Shown: positions 1 to 6,059 of the stretch, in pieces
Position numbering within the stretch: position 1 is the stretch's first letter
How the letters are laid out: every line of letters starts with the position of its first letter
Source of the DNA: Pseudonocardia sp.
GTDB lineage: Bacteria; Actinomycetota; Actinomycetes; Mycobacteriales; Pseudonocardiaceae
Assembly (NCBI GenBank): GCA_030453005.1
Contig: JAKDLE010000171.1
Coordinates: 1-6,506, forward strand
DNA: 6,506 bases
Direction: 5' to 3'
Notes under the pieces: generated by a model
The model's input: only the letters and a program-made list of their open reading frames with translations
Told to the model about the DNA's origin: nothing
The model's database searches: none
Made by a program: the position numbers and the translations under genes

Positions 1-2
1 AC

Positions 3-2414
3 GGTGGTCCTGGGCCCGACGGCCCCCGACCACCCCGCGCTCCGTCACCCGACGGGCGGGCGCCCTACCACTCCGGCGACATGCCCCTGCTCACCCACGA
101 GGAGACCGGGAGTGAGTCCGTTGCCCGCACGAACGCCGTCGCGATGGCCGAGCTTCCCCCCGGCGACCCCCACGATCGCGATACCCGGGCCGACCGCATG
201 AGCGCCTGGCGCCGCGTGCGCCGCGCGCTCTACGTCCTACTCGGGCTCGTCGTGCTCGGCCCGGTTCTCGCGTTCGTCGTGGGCTGGTTCGTGTTCGAGG
301 TGCCCACGTCCGAGGAGGTGGCCGTCGAACAGGTCTCGCGCTACACATTCGCCGACGGCTCCGACCTCGCCACCGTGCGACCCGACGGCGTCAACCGCCA
401 GGTCGTGCGGCTCGCCGACATCCCCCTGCACGTCCGCGAGGCCGTGTTGGCCGCGGAGAACCGCTCCTTCTACACCGACCCGGGCTTCGACATCACCGGC
501 ATCATGCGCGCGGCGTACAACCAGCTCACCGGCGGCGTCGGCGGCGGGTCCACGATCACCCAGCAGTACGTCAAGGTCGTCACCGGCAACGACGACTTCA
601 CGCTGGTGCGCAAATACAAGGAGGTCGTGCTCGCGGTGAAGATCTCCCGTGAGCAGACCAAGGACGAGATCCTCGAGAACTACCTCAACGTCATCTACAT
701 GGGACGCGGCGCCTACGGCATCCAGGCGGCGAGCCAGGCGTTCTTCGCGAAGGACGTCGGTGAGCTGACGGTCTCCGAGGGCGCGATGCTCGCCGGGATG
801 ATCCAGGCCCCGTCCCGCTGGGATCCCGCCGAGGACCTGGAGGGCTCGCAACGACGCTGGACCTACGTGCTGGACCAGATGCGGGACGCCGGGTTCATCA
901 CCCCCACGCAGCGCGCCGCCGAGGTGTTCCCCACCAACTGGCTGAAGGAGGCGCCGCCGGTCGAGGGCATCCCGGCGGACGCCCGCGCGCACATCTACAA
1001 GCTGGCCCGCGACGAGGTCCTCGCCCGCGGCATCGTGTCCGAGGACGAGCTCGACACCGCGGGCCTGACGGTCACCACCACCGTCGACCCGGCGCGCCAG
1101 CGCGAGGCGGCCGACGCCGTCAACACGGAGATGGAACGGCAGCCCGAGAGCCTGCGCAGCGCGCTGGCCTCCATCGACCCGCGCACCGGCGCGATCGTCG
1201 CCTACTTCGGCGGACCCAACGGGCAGGGCATCGACTACGCGCAGGCGCTGCGGCAGCCCGGGTCCTCGTTCAAGCCGTTCGTACTGGCCGCCGCGATGAT
1301 GGCCGACCCGGAGCTCGGTCTGGGCTCCACCTACAACGGCACCTCGGGGCAGGAGTTCGCGGGCACCGTCGTCCGCAACTCGGAGGGCTTCGACTGCGTC
1401 AGCTGCACGGTGAAGACGGCCATGACGCGCTCGATCAACACGATCTTCTACCAGCTCGGCCTGGAGGCCGGCCCGCAGCGGGTCATCGACGCCGCGCACG
1501 CCGCAGGCATCCCGGAGGACCTGGTCACCGACCCCAGGGGCGGCATCGCGCTGGGCGACCAGGAGGTCCACCCGATCGACATGGCCTCGGCGTACGCCAC
1601 GTTCGCCGCAGGCGGCACCTACCGCGAGCCCTACGTGGTCTCCCGGGTCACCGCCGCCGACGGCCGGGTGCTCTACGAACGCGAGGAGGACCCTGGTACG
1701 CCGAACGCCATCCCCCAGCAGGTGGCGCGCAACGTCACCGAGTCGATGCTCGACGTGGCCGACGTCGCCGGGATCGCGCTGGCGGGTGGCCGCCCGGTCG
1801 CAGGCAAGACCGGCACGGTGCAGGCGGCGCAGGACGGGCAGAACAAGGACGCGTGGATGGTCGGGTACACCCCGTCGCTGTCCACGGCCGTGTGGGTGGG
1901 CTCCGACATGAGCGACCCCATCAAGAATGCACAGGGCAGGCCGATCTACGGGAGCGGGGTGCCCGGCTCGATCTGGCAGGCCTTCATGAACGATGCGCTG
2001 CAGGGCACCGAGCACGAGGAGTTCCCGGAGTTCGAGCCGCTCGGCCGCCCGCCTGCGGCCGAGTTCGCGAGCTCGAACAGCTCCGACGGCTCGGAGTCCA
2101 CCGAGCGGAACGGCGACGGGAACGGCGGCGACGACCGGGACGACCGCGAGAACCGGGACAACGCCGACGAGAACGGGACCGACGGGGACAACGGCAACGG
2201 GACCGACGGCAACGGAGCCGACGGGGACGGGAACGGGGACCCGAACAATGGGGACGAGAACCCGAACGGCGGCGACAACGGCCGAGACGACCGCGGCGAC
2301 AACGGCGGCGACGGCTCCGGAGACAACAGCGGCGACAGCAGCCGAGACGGCGGCGACAACGGCGACGGCTCCGGAGACAACACCGACGGCGGCGACCCGG
2401 ACTCCGGAGAGTGA
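3..2414 (+). CDS. ponA: Class A penicillin-binding protein, PonA1-like (bifunctional transglycosylase/transpeptidase), 5' end probably outside window
   Basis: It polymerises lipid II into glycan strands and cross-links the peptides on the outer face of the membrane. Numbering from the ATG at 81 (777 residues): a basic cytoplasmic N-terminus, one membrane anchor (about 48-72), and a GT51 domain with catalytic Glu126 in [16 protein letters not shown] (154-162), RKYKE and ILENYLN. The transpeptidase domain has SSFK (Ser395 nucleophile, Lys398), SIN (451-453) and KTGT (576-579). C439 and C442 form a CxxC that would lie outside the cell. Residues from about 665 are an Asp/Gly/Asn-rich tail. The frame is open to the left edge with a Pro/Gly/Arg-rich sequence, and none of the ATGs at 81, 144 or 198 has a clear Shine-Dalgarno, so the true start is probably upstream. 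The domain call is firm; the start is not. The neighbouring GT87-like gene and rpsF favour the PonA1 lineage. Confidence 0.95.
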   Translation, partial: GGPGPDGPRPPRAPSPDGRAPYHSGDMPLLTHEETGSESVARTNAVAMAELPPGDPHDRDTRADRMSAWRRVRRALYVLLGLVVLGPVLAFVVGWFVFEVPTSEEVAVEQVSRYTFADGSDLATVRPDGVNRQVVRLADIPLHVREAVLAAENRSFYTDPGFDITGIMRAAYNQLTGGVGGGSTITQQYVKVVTGNDDFTLVRKYKEVVLAVKISREQTKDEILENYLNVIYMGRGAYGIQAASQAFFAKDVGELTVSEGAMLAGMIQAPSRWDPAEDLEGSQRRWTYVLDQMRDAGFITPTQRAAEVFPTNWLKEAPPVEGIPADARAHIYKLARDEVLARGIVSEDELDTAGLTVTTTVDPARQREAADAVNTEMERQPESLRSALASIDPRTGAIVAYFGGPNGQGIDYAQALRQPGSSFKPFVLAAAMMADPELGLGSTYNGTSGQEFAGTVVRNSEGFDCVSCTVKTAMTRSINTIFYQLGLEAGPQRVIDAAHAAGIPEDLVTDPRGGIALGDQEVHPIDMASAYATFAAGGTYREPYVVSRVTAADGRVLYEREEDPGTPNAIPQQVARNVTESMLDVADVAGIALAGGRPVAGKTGTVQAAQDGQNKDAWMVGYTPSLSTAVWVGSDMSDPIKNAQGRPIYGSGVPGSIWQAFMNDALQGTEHEEFPEFEPLGRPPAAEFASSNSSDGSESTERNGDGNGGDDRDDRENRDNADENGTDGDNGNGTDGNGADGDGNGDPNNGDENPNGGDNGRDDRGDNGGDGSGDNSGDSSRDGGDNGDGSGDNTDGGDPDSGE
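2068..2411 (+). repeat. Low-complexity tail of the PBP with degenerate in-frame repeats (Asp/Gly/Asn/Arg/Ser)
   Basis: The last 100 or so codons of the PBP are built almost wholly from GAC, GGC/GGG, AAC, CGA/CGC and a few ACC/AGC codons. A 22-bp stretch at 2307-2328 recurs exactly at 2361-2382, 54 bp (18 codons) later. Around it, 2281-2328 and 2341-2382 are near-copies differing by small in-frame indels, giving GDGSGDN twice. This looks like expansion of short in-frame repeats by slippage. The tail lies outside the cell after the transpeptidase domain, where mycobacterial PonA1 has a proline-rich tail. The composition faintly resembles Asp/Gly calcium-binding repeats, but I see no regular nonapeptide register. 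Confidence 0.8.
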
Positions 2415-4036
2415 CGAGGCCCGGCCCCGCGACTGATCCGCGCGGCGTCGGGACGCAGGGCCCGGCCGCCCCATCCTGCCGCGTGGTCCCGAGCTGGTCG
2501 GAGCCGCTCGTCGCTGCGGCGAGCCGGATGGTCGGGGGGCCGCTCGGGCGGCACTCCCTCGTGGGGCGCGCCCGGTTCTGGACACCGCTGCGGGTGGTGC
2601 TGTTGATGGCCGTGGCGGTGCTCGCCCTCGGTTGGCTGGGCAAGGCGGCCTGCCTGCAGCAGTACACCACCGACGACGGCACACTCGCCCTCGACTGGCG
2701 CGACGGGCGCCAGTACGTCGCGATGTGCTACTCCGACACCGTCCCGCTCTACTCGATCGAGAACCTCGACGACCCGACAGCCCTGCCGTACCGCGACCCG
2801 TGGATCGACAACCCCGGCGAGCCCGACGAGGCCGTGCGGTACATGGAGTACCCCGTGCTCAGCGGCTTCCACCAGTGGGCCGCCGCGCGGGTGGCGGACG
2901 CGTGGCTGGCCCTGGCCGCACAGGTGAGCTGGCTGCCCTCGGCCCTGCCGGTGGTCGTCTACTTCGACATCTCCGCCGCGTGGCTCGCCCTCGCCTGGTT
3001 GGCGACCGTGTGGGCCGTGCACGGCCTGCGTCCCTCGCGGCCGTGGGACGCGGCGCTGGTGGCGCTCTCCCCGCTGGTGGCGGTGCACGTGTTCACGAAC
3101 TTCGACGCCCTGGCCGTCGTGTGTGCCACCACCGGGATGCTCGCGCTGGCCCGGAGGCGGCCCGTGCTCGCCGGGGTGCTGCTCGGGATCGGCGGCGGGT
3201 TCAAGTTCTACCCGCTGCTGCTGCTCGGGCCGGTGCTGCTGGTCGGGTTGCGCCGCTGGATGGACCGGGGCCGCGACGGGGCCGCCCTCTCGGCGCCGCT
3301 GCGGACGATCGGCGCCGCCGTGACCACCGTCGTGGCCGTCAACCTCCCCGTGGCGCTGGCCTGGCCCACCGGCTGGTGGGAGTTCTTCCGGCTCAACCGG
3401 TCCCGGCCCGCCGACCCCGACTCGATCTACTTCGTCGTCAGCTACTTCAGCGGCTGGGCCGGCTTCGACGGCGAACTCGCGCCCGGGCAGCCACCCGCGG
3501 TGCTCAACCTCGTCACGCTCGTGCTCTTCGCCCTGTGCTGCGCCGCGATCGCGGTGCTGGCGTGGACGGCGCCCCGACCCCCGCGGCTCGCGTCACTGGC
3601 GTTCCTCGTGGTGGCGGCGTTCCTACTGGTCAACAAGGTGTGGAGCCCGCAGTACTCGCTGTGGCTGGTGCCGCTGGCGGTGCTGGCCCTGCCGCGGATG
3701 CGGGTTCTGCTGGCCTGGATGTTCGTCGACGCGCTCGTGTGGGCGCCGCGGATGTACTACTACCTCACCCCCGACGAGATGGGCCTGCCCCCCGACTGGT
3801 TCCTGGGCGCCGTCCTGCTGCGGGACGCCGCCGTGGTCGGGCTGTGCGCTCTCGTCGTCGCCTCGGTGCTGCGCCCCGGCACCGACCCGGTCCGCGCGAT
3901 CGGCCTCGACGACCCCGACTGGCCCGCGTCGACCTCCGCGGTCGCGACGGGCAGGATCGGGGGATGGTCACCCGAACCGACGTCCTCGCCGCCCTCGACG
4001 GCTTCGTCCGGGTGGCCGCCGACCGCCCGGACCTGA
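2411..4036 (+). CDS. Multi-pass membrane protein, DUF2029/GT87-like glycosyltransferase (Rv0051-like)
   Basis: Probably a polyprenyl-phosphate-sugar-dependent glycosyltransferase of the GT87 type (PimE-related) acting at the membrane in envelope glycan synthesis; substrate unknown. The 541-residue product has a soluble N-terminus (about 1-55), a first membrane helix at about 58-78, then a loop rich in Asp/Tyr (SDTVPLY at 108-114, RYMEYPVL at 143-150). Many hydrophobic segments follow, carrying NFDALAV (230-236), [10 protein letters not shown] (263-272) and [15 protein letters not shown] (408-422), which are typical of actinobacterial DUF2029/GT87 proteins. I chose GTG 2411, which shares GTGA with the PBP stop and implies translational coupling; the upstream GGAG is too close to be a normal ribosome site. 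Other starts are GTG 2483 and ATG 2528; all keep the first helix. Length is near that of Rv0051 (about 560). The last 24 codons overlap the Nudix gene. Confidence 0.85.
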   Translation: MTRPGPATDPRGVGTQGPAAPSCRVVPSWSEPLVAAASRMVGGPLGRHSLVGRARFWTPLRVVLLMAVAVLALGWLGKAACLQQYTTDDGTLALDWRDGRQYVAMCYSDTVPLYSIENLDDPTALPYRDPWIDNPGEPDEAVRYMEYPVLSGFHQWAAARVADAWLALAAQVSWLPSALPVVVYFDISAAWLALAWLATVWAVHGLRPSRPWDAALVALSPLVAVHVFTNFDALAVVCATTGMLALARRRPVLAGVLLGIGGGFKFYPLLLLGPVLLVGLRRWMDRGRDGAALSAPLRTIGAAVTTVVAVNLPVALAWPTGWWEFFRLNRSRPADPDSIYFVVSYFSGWAGFDGELAPGQPPAVLNLVTLVLFALCCAAIAVLAWTAPRPPRLASLAFLVVAAFLLVNKVWSPQYSLWLVPLAVLALPRMRVLLAWMFVDALVWAPRMYYYLTPDEMGLPPDWFLGAVLLRDAAVVGLCALVVASVLRPGTDPVRAIGLDDPDWPASTSAVATGRIGGWSPEPTSSPPSTASSGWPPTART

Positions 4037-4560
4037 AGACCGCCGCGGTGGCCATCACGCTCGTCGGGGGCCCCGATGGGCTCGCCTTCCTGCTCACCCG
4101 GCGGGCCGCGGCGATGCGGCGGCACGCAGGCCAGTGGGCGTTGCCCGGGGGGCGCGCCGACCCGGGCGAGAGCGCCCCCGAGGCGGCTCGCCGCGAGCTC
4201 GGCGAGGAGTTGGGGCTGCACCTCGGCGCCGACGCCGAGCTGGGGCTGCTCGACGACTACGCGACACGCTCCGGTTACGTCATCACGCCGGTGGTGCTGT
4301 GGGCGGGAGCCGCCACGGACCTCGCGCCCAACCCGGAGGAGGTGGGCGAGGTGCACCGGGTGCCGCTCGCCCACATCGACGTGGAGCCGCGTTTCCTGGC
4401 CATCCCCGAGTCCGACGCCCCGGTGATCCAGCTGCCGCTGTTCGGCCGGTACCTGCACGCCCCGACCGGGGCGGTGCTGCACCAGTTCCGGGAGGTGGTG
4501 CTGCACGGGCGGCACACCCGGGTGGCGCACCTGGAGCAGCCGGTGTTCGCCTGGCGCTAG
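3964..4560 (+). CDS. Nudix hydrolase, close to CoA-pyrophosphatase (NudL/UPF0035) type
   Basis: A 198-residue Nudix hydrolase, expected to cleave a nucleoside diphosphate linked to another moiety using Mg2+ in the cytoplasm. The Nudix box Gx5Ex7REUxEExGU is complete, running from the GRADPGE segment through [10 protein letters not shown]. Just before it, [20 protein letters not shown] matches the UPF0035 signature of CoA pyrophosphatases except for Leu in place of the usual Phe before PGG. A helical N-terminus ([13 protein letters not shown]) and the following AAVAITLV strand also suit that family. CoA or a derivative is thus the best substrate guess, but ADP-ribose or others are possible. 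ATG 3964 has AGGA 7 nt upstream (3953-3956). The start lies 73 bp inside the membrane-protein gene, in another frame, so the two are probably cotranscribed. TAG ends the gene in the convergent gap. Confidence 0.9.
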   Translation: MVTRTDVLAALDGFVRVAADRPDLKTAAVAITLVGGPDGLAFLLTRRAAAMRRHAGQWALPGGRADPGESAPEAARRELGEELGLHLGADAELGLLDDYATRSGYVITPVVLWAGAATDLAPNPEEVGEVHRVPLAHIDVEPRFLAIPESDAPVIQLPLFGRYLHAPTGAVLHQFREVVLHGRHTRVAHLEQPVFAWR

Positions 4561-4577
4561 TGTCCCCCGCCAGTGGT

Positions 4578-4605
4578 CCGAGCCGATACGCACCACCGAG
4601 CCGAT
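4578..4605. repeat. 10-bp direct repeat CCGAGCCGAT beside the palindrome
   Basis: CCGAGCCGAT occurs at 4578-4587 and again at 4596-4605, 18 bp apart, immediately left of the long palindrome. It lies in non-coding sequence after the Nudix gene. It may be a small duplication; no function can be assigned, and a 10-bp match in such GC-rich sequence may be chance. Confidence 0.4.
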
Positions 4606-4665
4606 GATCGTCGTCAGCGGTGCCAGGGCGACGCGGATGTCGCCCTCGCACCACTGACGCTGATC
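4606..4665. terminator. Long imperfect palindrome between convergent genes; probable bidirectional terminator
   Basis: Arms 4606-4632 and 4639-4665 flank a 6-nt loop (GCGGAT). Of 27 facing positions I count 23 Watson-Crick pairs, one G-T wobble (4610/4661) and three mismatches (4611/4660, 4618/4653, 4624/4647). It sits between the Nudix stop and the nfo stop, where transcription from both sides meets. There is no clear T-run on either side, which is common for actinobacterial terminators. A further 8-bp inverted pair, 4586-4593 and 4677-4684, has nearly the same centre, so the whole palindrome may be larger and partly decayed. The dyad is plain in the sequence; terminator function is inferred from position. 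Confidence 0.65.
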
Positions 4666-4710
4666 TTGTGCCCACAGTGCGTATGGGTGCGCAGAGCACG
4701 GCGCGCGACT

Positions 4711-5478
4711 CTACGAGAGACGCCCGCGGAGGAAGGCGATGTCGGCGGGCTGCCCCTCCGCCGGAGTCTCCACGATCACCGGGGCGTCCGCGGCCGCGCA
4801 CACGGCGGCCAGCGCCTCGGGGTCGATGGTGCCGGAGTCGATGTTGGCGTGGCGGTCACGCGCCGAGCCGAACTCGTCACGGGAGTTGTTGAGGTGCACC
4901 AGGTCGATCCGGCCGGTGATCGCCCTCGCCCGCTCGACGACACCGACGAGTTCCTCACCCCCGGCGTGCGCGTGGCAGGTGTCGAGGCAGAAGCCTGCGC
5001 CGAACTCGCCGACGGCGTCCCACAGCCGCCCCAGCGCGTCGAACCGGCGGGCCATCGCGTTGTCGCCGCCCGCGGTGTTCTCGATCAGGATGGGCACCGC
5101 GAACCCGCCCGCGTCGGCCTGGCGCGCGAAGAACTTGCGCCAGTTGTCCACCCCCGTCACCGCATCCTCGCCCTGCGTGACGTGCCCACCGTGCACCACC
5201 AACCCGATCGCCCCGACCTCGGCGGCCGCCTCGGCGTGCTGCACGACCAGCTTGCGGGACGGGATGCGGATGCGGTTGTTCAGCGAGGCGAGGTTGACGA
5301 CGTAGGGAGAGTGCACCACCACCGCGACGTCACCTCCGCGCAGCTGCTCCGCCTGCGGGTGCGACGGCGGCTTGCGCCACCCCTGCGGGTCGGCGAGGAA
5401 CATCTGCACGATGTCGGCCCCCCGCTCGGCGGCGGTGGCGAGCGGATCGTCCTCGCGTACGTGGGCCCCGATGAGCAT
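4711..5478 (-). CDS. nfo: Endonuclease IV (deoxyribonuclease IV, AP endonuclease)
   Basis: A zinc-dependent apurinic/apyrimidinic endonuclease of base-excision repair that cuts DNA 5' to abasic sites; cytoplasmic TIM-barrel enzyme. The 255-residue product carries residues equivalent to all nine E. coli Nfo metal ligands: His56 (HSPY), His96 (VVHGGH), Glu133 (ENTAGG), Asp166 and His169 (LDTCHAHAGG), His195 (HLNNS), Asp208 and His210 (DRHANI) and Glu237 (VETP). It is slightly shorter than E. coli Nfo (285 residues) but complete. The start ATG (complement of 5476-5478) gives the expected MLIGAHV N-terminus. No Shine-Dalgarno precedes it, and a TATCCT box ends 6 nt upstream, suggesting a leaderless mRNA. 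It converges on the Nudix gene and diverges from rpsF. Third-position GC bias is like its neighbours, with no sign of transfer. Confidence 0.96.
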   Translation of the reverse strand: MLIGAHVREDDPLATAAERGADIVQMFLADPQGWRKPPSHPQAEQLRGGDVAVVVHSPYVVNLASLNNRIRIPSRKLVVQHAEAAAEVGAIGLVVHGGHVTQGEDAVTGVDNWRKFFARQADAGGFAVPILIENTAGGDNAMARRFDALGRLWDAVGEFGAGFCLDTCHAHAGGEELVGVVERARAITGRIDLVHLNNSRDEFGSARDRHANIDSGTIDPEALAAVCAAADAPVIVETPAEGQPADIAFLRGRLS

Positions 5479-5484
5479 GGGGCG

Positions 5485-5490
5485 AGGATA
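5485..5490 (-). promoter_or_regulatory. Candidate -10 element of nfo (leaderless transcript)
   Basis: On the minus strand TATCCT fits the actinobacterial TANNNT -10 consensus and covers -12 to -7 if the first base of the nfo ATG (5478) is +1. The lack of a Shine-Dalgarno sequence before this ATG agrees with leaderless translation. I see no recognisable -35 at the proper distance, so the call depends on the -10 and its exact spacing. Confidence 0.45.
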
Positions 5491-5542
5491 GAGACCGGCA
5501 CCGACAGCCCGGGGCGGCCGGGGTCGGCCGCATCTGCGCTGG

Positions 5543-5548
5543 TAGCCT
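5543..5548 (+). promoter_or_regulatory. Candidate -10 element of the rpsF-ssb operon
   Basis: TAGCCT fits TANNNT and lies about 148 bp before the rpsF start, which would put the transcript start near 5555 and give a leader of about 140 nt. No convincing -35 is visible near 5520-5525. The long leader this predicts contains the stem-loops noted nearby. Other promoters in the gap are possible. Confidence 0.35.
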
Positions 5549-5568
5549 CGGTCGGTCACCCCGGACGG

Positions 5569-5584
5569 GCGTCCCCCTGGACGC
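5569..5584 (+). promoter_or_regulatory. Small stem-loop in the rpsF leader
   Basis: GCGTCC (5569-5574) pairs perfectly with GGACGC (5579-5584) around a CCCT loop. If transcription begins near 5555 it would be close to the 5' end of the rpsF mRNA. It may stabilise the transcript or be part of a larger leader fold. Short GC-rich hairpins arise often by chance in such DNA, so the role is unknown. Confidence 0.35.
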
Positions 5585-5614
5585 AGCCGTCGACCCCTTG
5601 GCTCACCTGCGGGG

Positions 5615-5629
5615 CCCGATTCTGTCGGG
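5615..5629 (+). promoter_or_regulatory. Second stem-loop in the rpsF leader
   Basis: CCCGA (5615-5619) and TCGGG (5625-5629) form a 5-bp stem with the loop TTCTG, just upstream of the hairpin that masks the rpsF ribosome-binding site. It could help arrange the leader or act in attenuation, but no T-run follows and the function is not shown by sequence. Confidence 0.3.
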
Positions 5630-5635
5630 GTGCTC

Positions 5636-5696
5636 TGAGAACCTCCTGTCGCGGACCGACCGCGGCCGTCAGCCCATAGGAGGTGAGTGGTTCTCA
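5636..5696 (+). promoter_or_regulatory. Structured rpsF leader sequestering the ribosome-binding site; candidate S6:S18 autoregulatory motif
   Basis: ACCTCCT (5641-5647) is fully complementary to AGGAGGT (5678-5684), which contains the rpsF Shine-Dalgarno. Inside it GTCGCGG (5648-5654) pairs with CCGCGGC (5660-5666, one G-U) around the loop ACCGA. The 3' side has an unpaired bulge of about 11-12 nt at the join, starting with CCG (5666-5668) if the last G-C pair opens. GAGAACC (5637-5643) can alternatively pair with GGTTCTC (5689-5695), carrying the fold up to the ATG. A stem, a 3' bulge with a CCG box and a second stem upstream of rpsF is the described S6:S18 leader, thought to mimic the S6:S18 site in 16S rRNA. 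The pairing is seen directly; binding by S6:S18 and feedback repression are inferred. Confidence 0.6.
5678..5685 (+). promoter_or_regulatory. Strong Shine-Dalgarno of rpsF
   Basis: AGGAGGTG is a near-perfect complement of the 16S rRNA 3' end and ends 10 nt before ATG 5696. It decides the start in favour of ATG 5696 over the in-frame GTG at 5687, which is only one base away from it. The same bases form one side of the leader stem, so access is probably controlled by RNA folding. Confidence 0.85.
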
Positions 5697-6049
5697 TGCG
5701 TCATTACGAGCTTATGGTCATCCTCGACCCCAGCCTGGACGAGCGCACCGTGACGCCGTCCCTGGAGCAGTTCCTCTCGGTCGTCAAGACCGACAAGGGC
5801 ACCGTCGAGAAGATCGAGGTCTGGGGCAAGCGTCGCCTCGCGTTCGAGATCCTCAAGCACGCCGAGGGCATCTACGCCGTTCTCGAGATCACGTGCGAGC
5901 CGGCCACCGTCACCGAGCTCGACCGGCAGCTGGGTCTCAACGAGTCCGTGCTGCGCACCAAGGTGCTGCGTCGCGAGCCGACGAAGGCGCCCGCCGCACC
6001 CGCTGCCGCACCCGCGCCCGCCGCACCCGCTGCGGCCGTGGCGAGCTGA
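5696..6049 (+). CDS. rpsF: 30S ribosomal protein S6 (bS6) with Ala/Pro-rich C-terminal extension
   Basis: bS6 is a small-subunit protein that binds 16S rRNA in the platform together with bS18. The 117-residue product opens with [12 protein letters not shown] and has [10 protein letters not shown] (43-52), EGIYAVLEI (57-65) and [14 protein letters not shown] (79-92), all typical of S6 and close to the mycobacterial protein. The core ends near residue 95. It is followed by about 22 residues made of Ala and Pro, so the protein is some 20 residues longer than the M. tuberculosis S6 (96). The tail comes from two copies of a 17-bp repeat. ATG 5696 is chosen because of the strong Shine-Dalgarno. ssb follows after 10 bp, the standard rpsF-ssb operon start. 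Confidence 0.97.
   Translation: MRHYELMVILDPSLDERTVTPSLEQFLSVVKTDKGTVEKIEVWGKRRLAFEILKHAEGIYAVLEITCEPATVTELDRQLGLNESVLRTKVLRREPTKAPAAPAAAPAPAAPAAAVAS
5990..6033 (+). repeat. Direct repeat encoding the Ala/Pro tail of S6
   Basis: CCCGCCGCACCCGCTGC occurs at 5990-6006 and 6017-6033, a spacing of 27 bp or nine codons, yielding APAAPAAA twice. The in-frame period points to growth of the tail by duplication. It would give a flexible extension on the S6 C-terminus, the position where E. coli S6 carries added glutamates. Confidence 0.75.
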
Positions 6050-6059
6050 GGGCAGCAGC

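Noticed and set aside
1853..2410. Upstream extension of the GT87-like frame into the PBP gene
   Set aside because: This part is an Arg-rich out-of-frame reading of the PBP end and its repeat tail; real membrane-protein sequence begins after GTG 2411.
2068..2411. The PBP tail as an RTX calcium-binding domain
   Set aside because: The Gly/Asp content is suggestive, but there is no regular GGxGxDxxx nonapeptide register with hydrophobic positions.
237..2684. An 815-codon open frame on the minus strand opposite the PBP gene
   Set aside because: It mirrors the strong third-position GC bias of the PBP gene; its product is Ala/Arg/Val/Gly-rich with no recognisable domain, and the plus strand encodes a complete, motif-rich PBP.
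2632..3963. Upstream extension of the Nudix frame
   Set aside because: It reads as an Arg/Ala/Gly-rich shadow of the membrane-protein gene; the Nudix start at ATG 3964 has its own ribosome site.
4573..5679. A 368-codon open frame on the plus strand opposite nfo
   Set aside because: It is the antisense shadow of nfo, which has every catalytic residue; the shadow has no family features.
5687..5695. GTG 5687 as the rpsF start
   Set aside because: It is one base from the Shine-Dalgarno sequence; ATG 5696 has proper spacing and gives the family's MRHYE start.
5990..6033. Short spaced repeats as a CRISPR array
   Set aside because: There are only two copies, in frame within the S6 coding region, with no repeat-spacer pattern.
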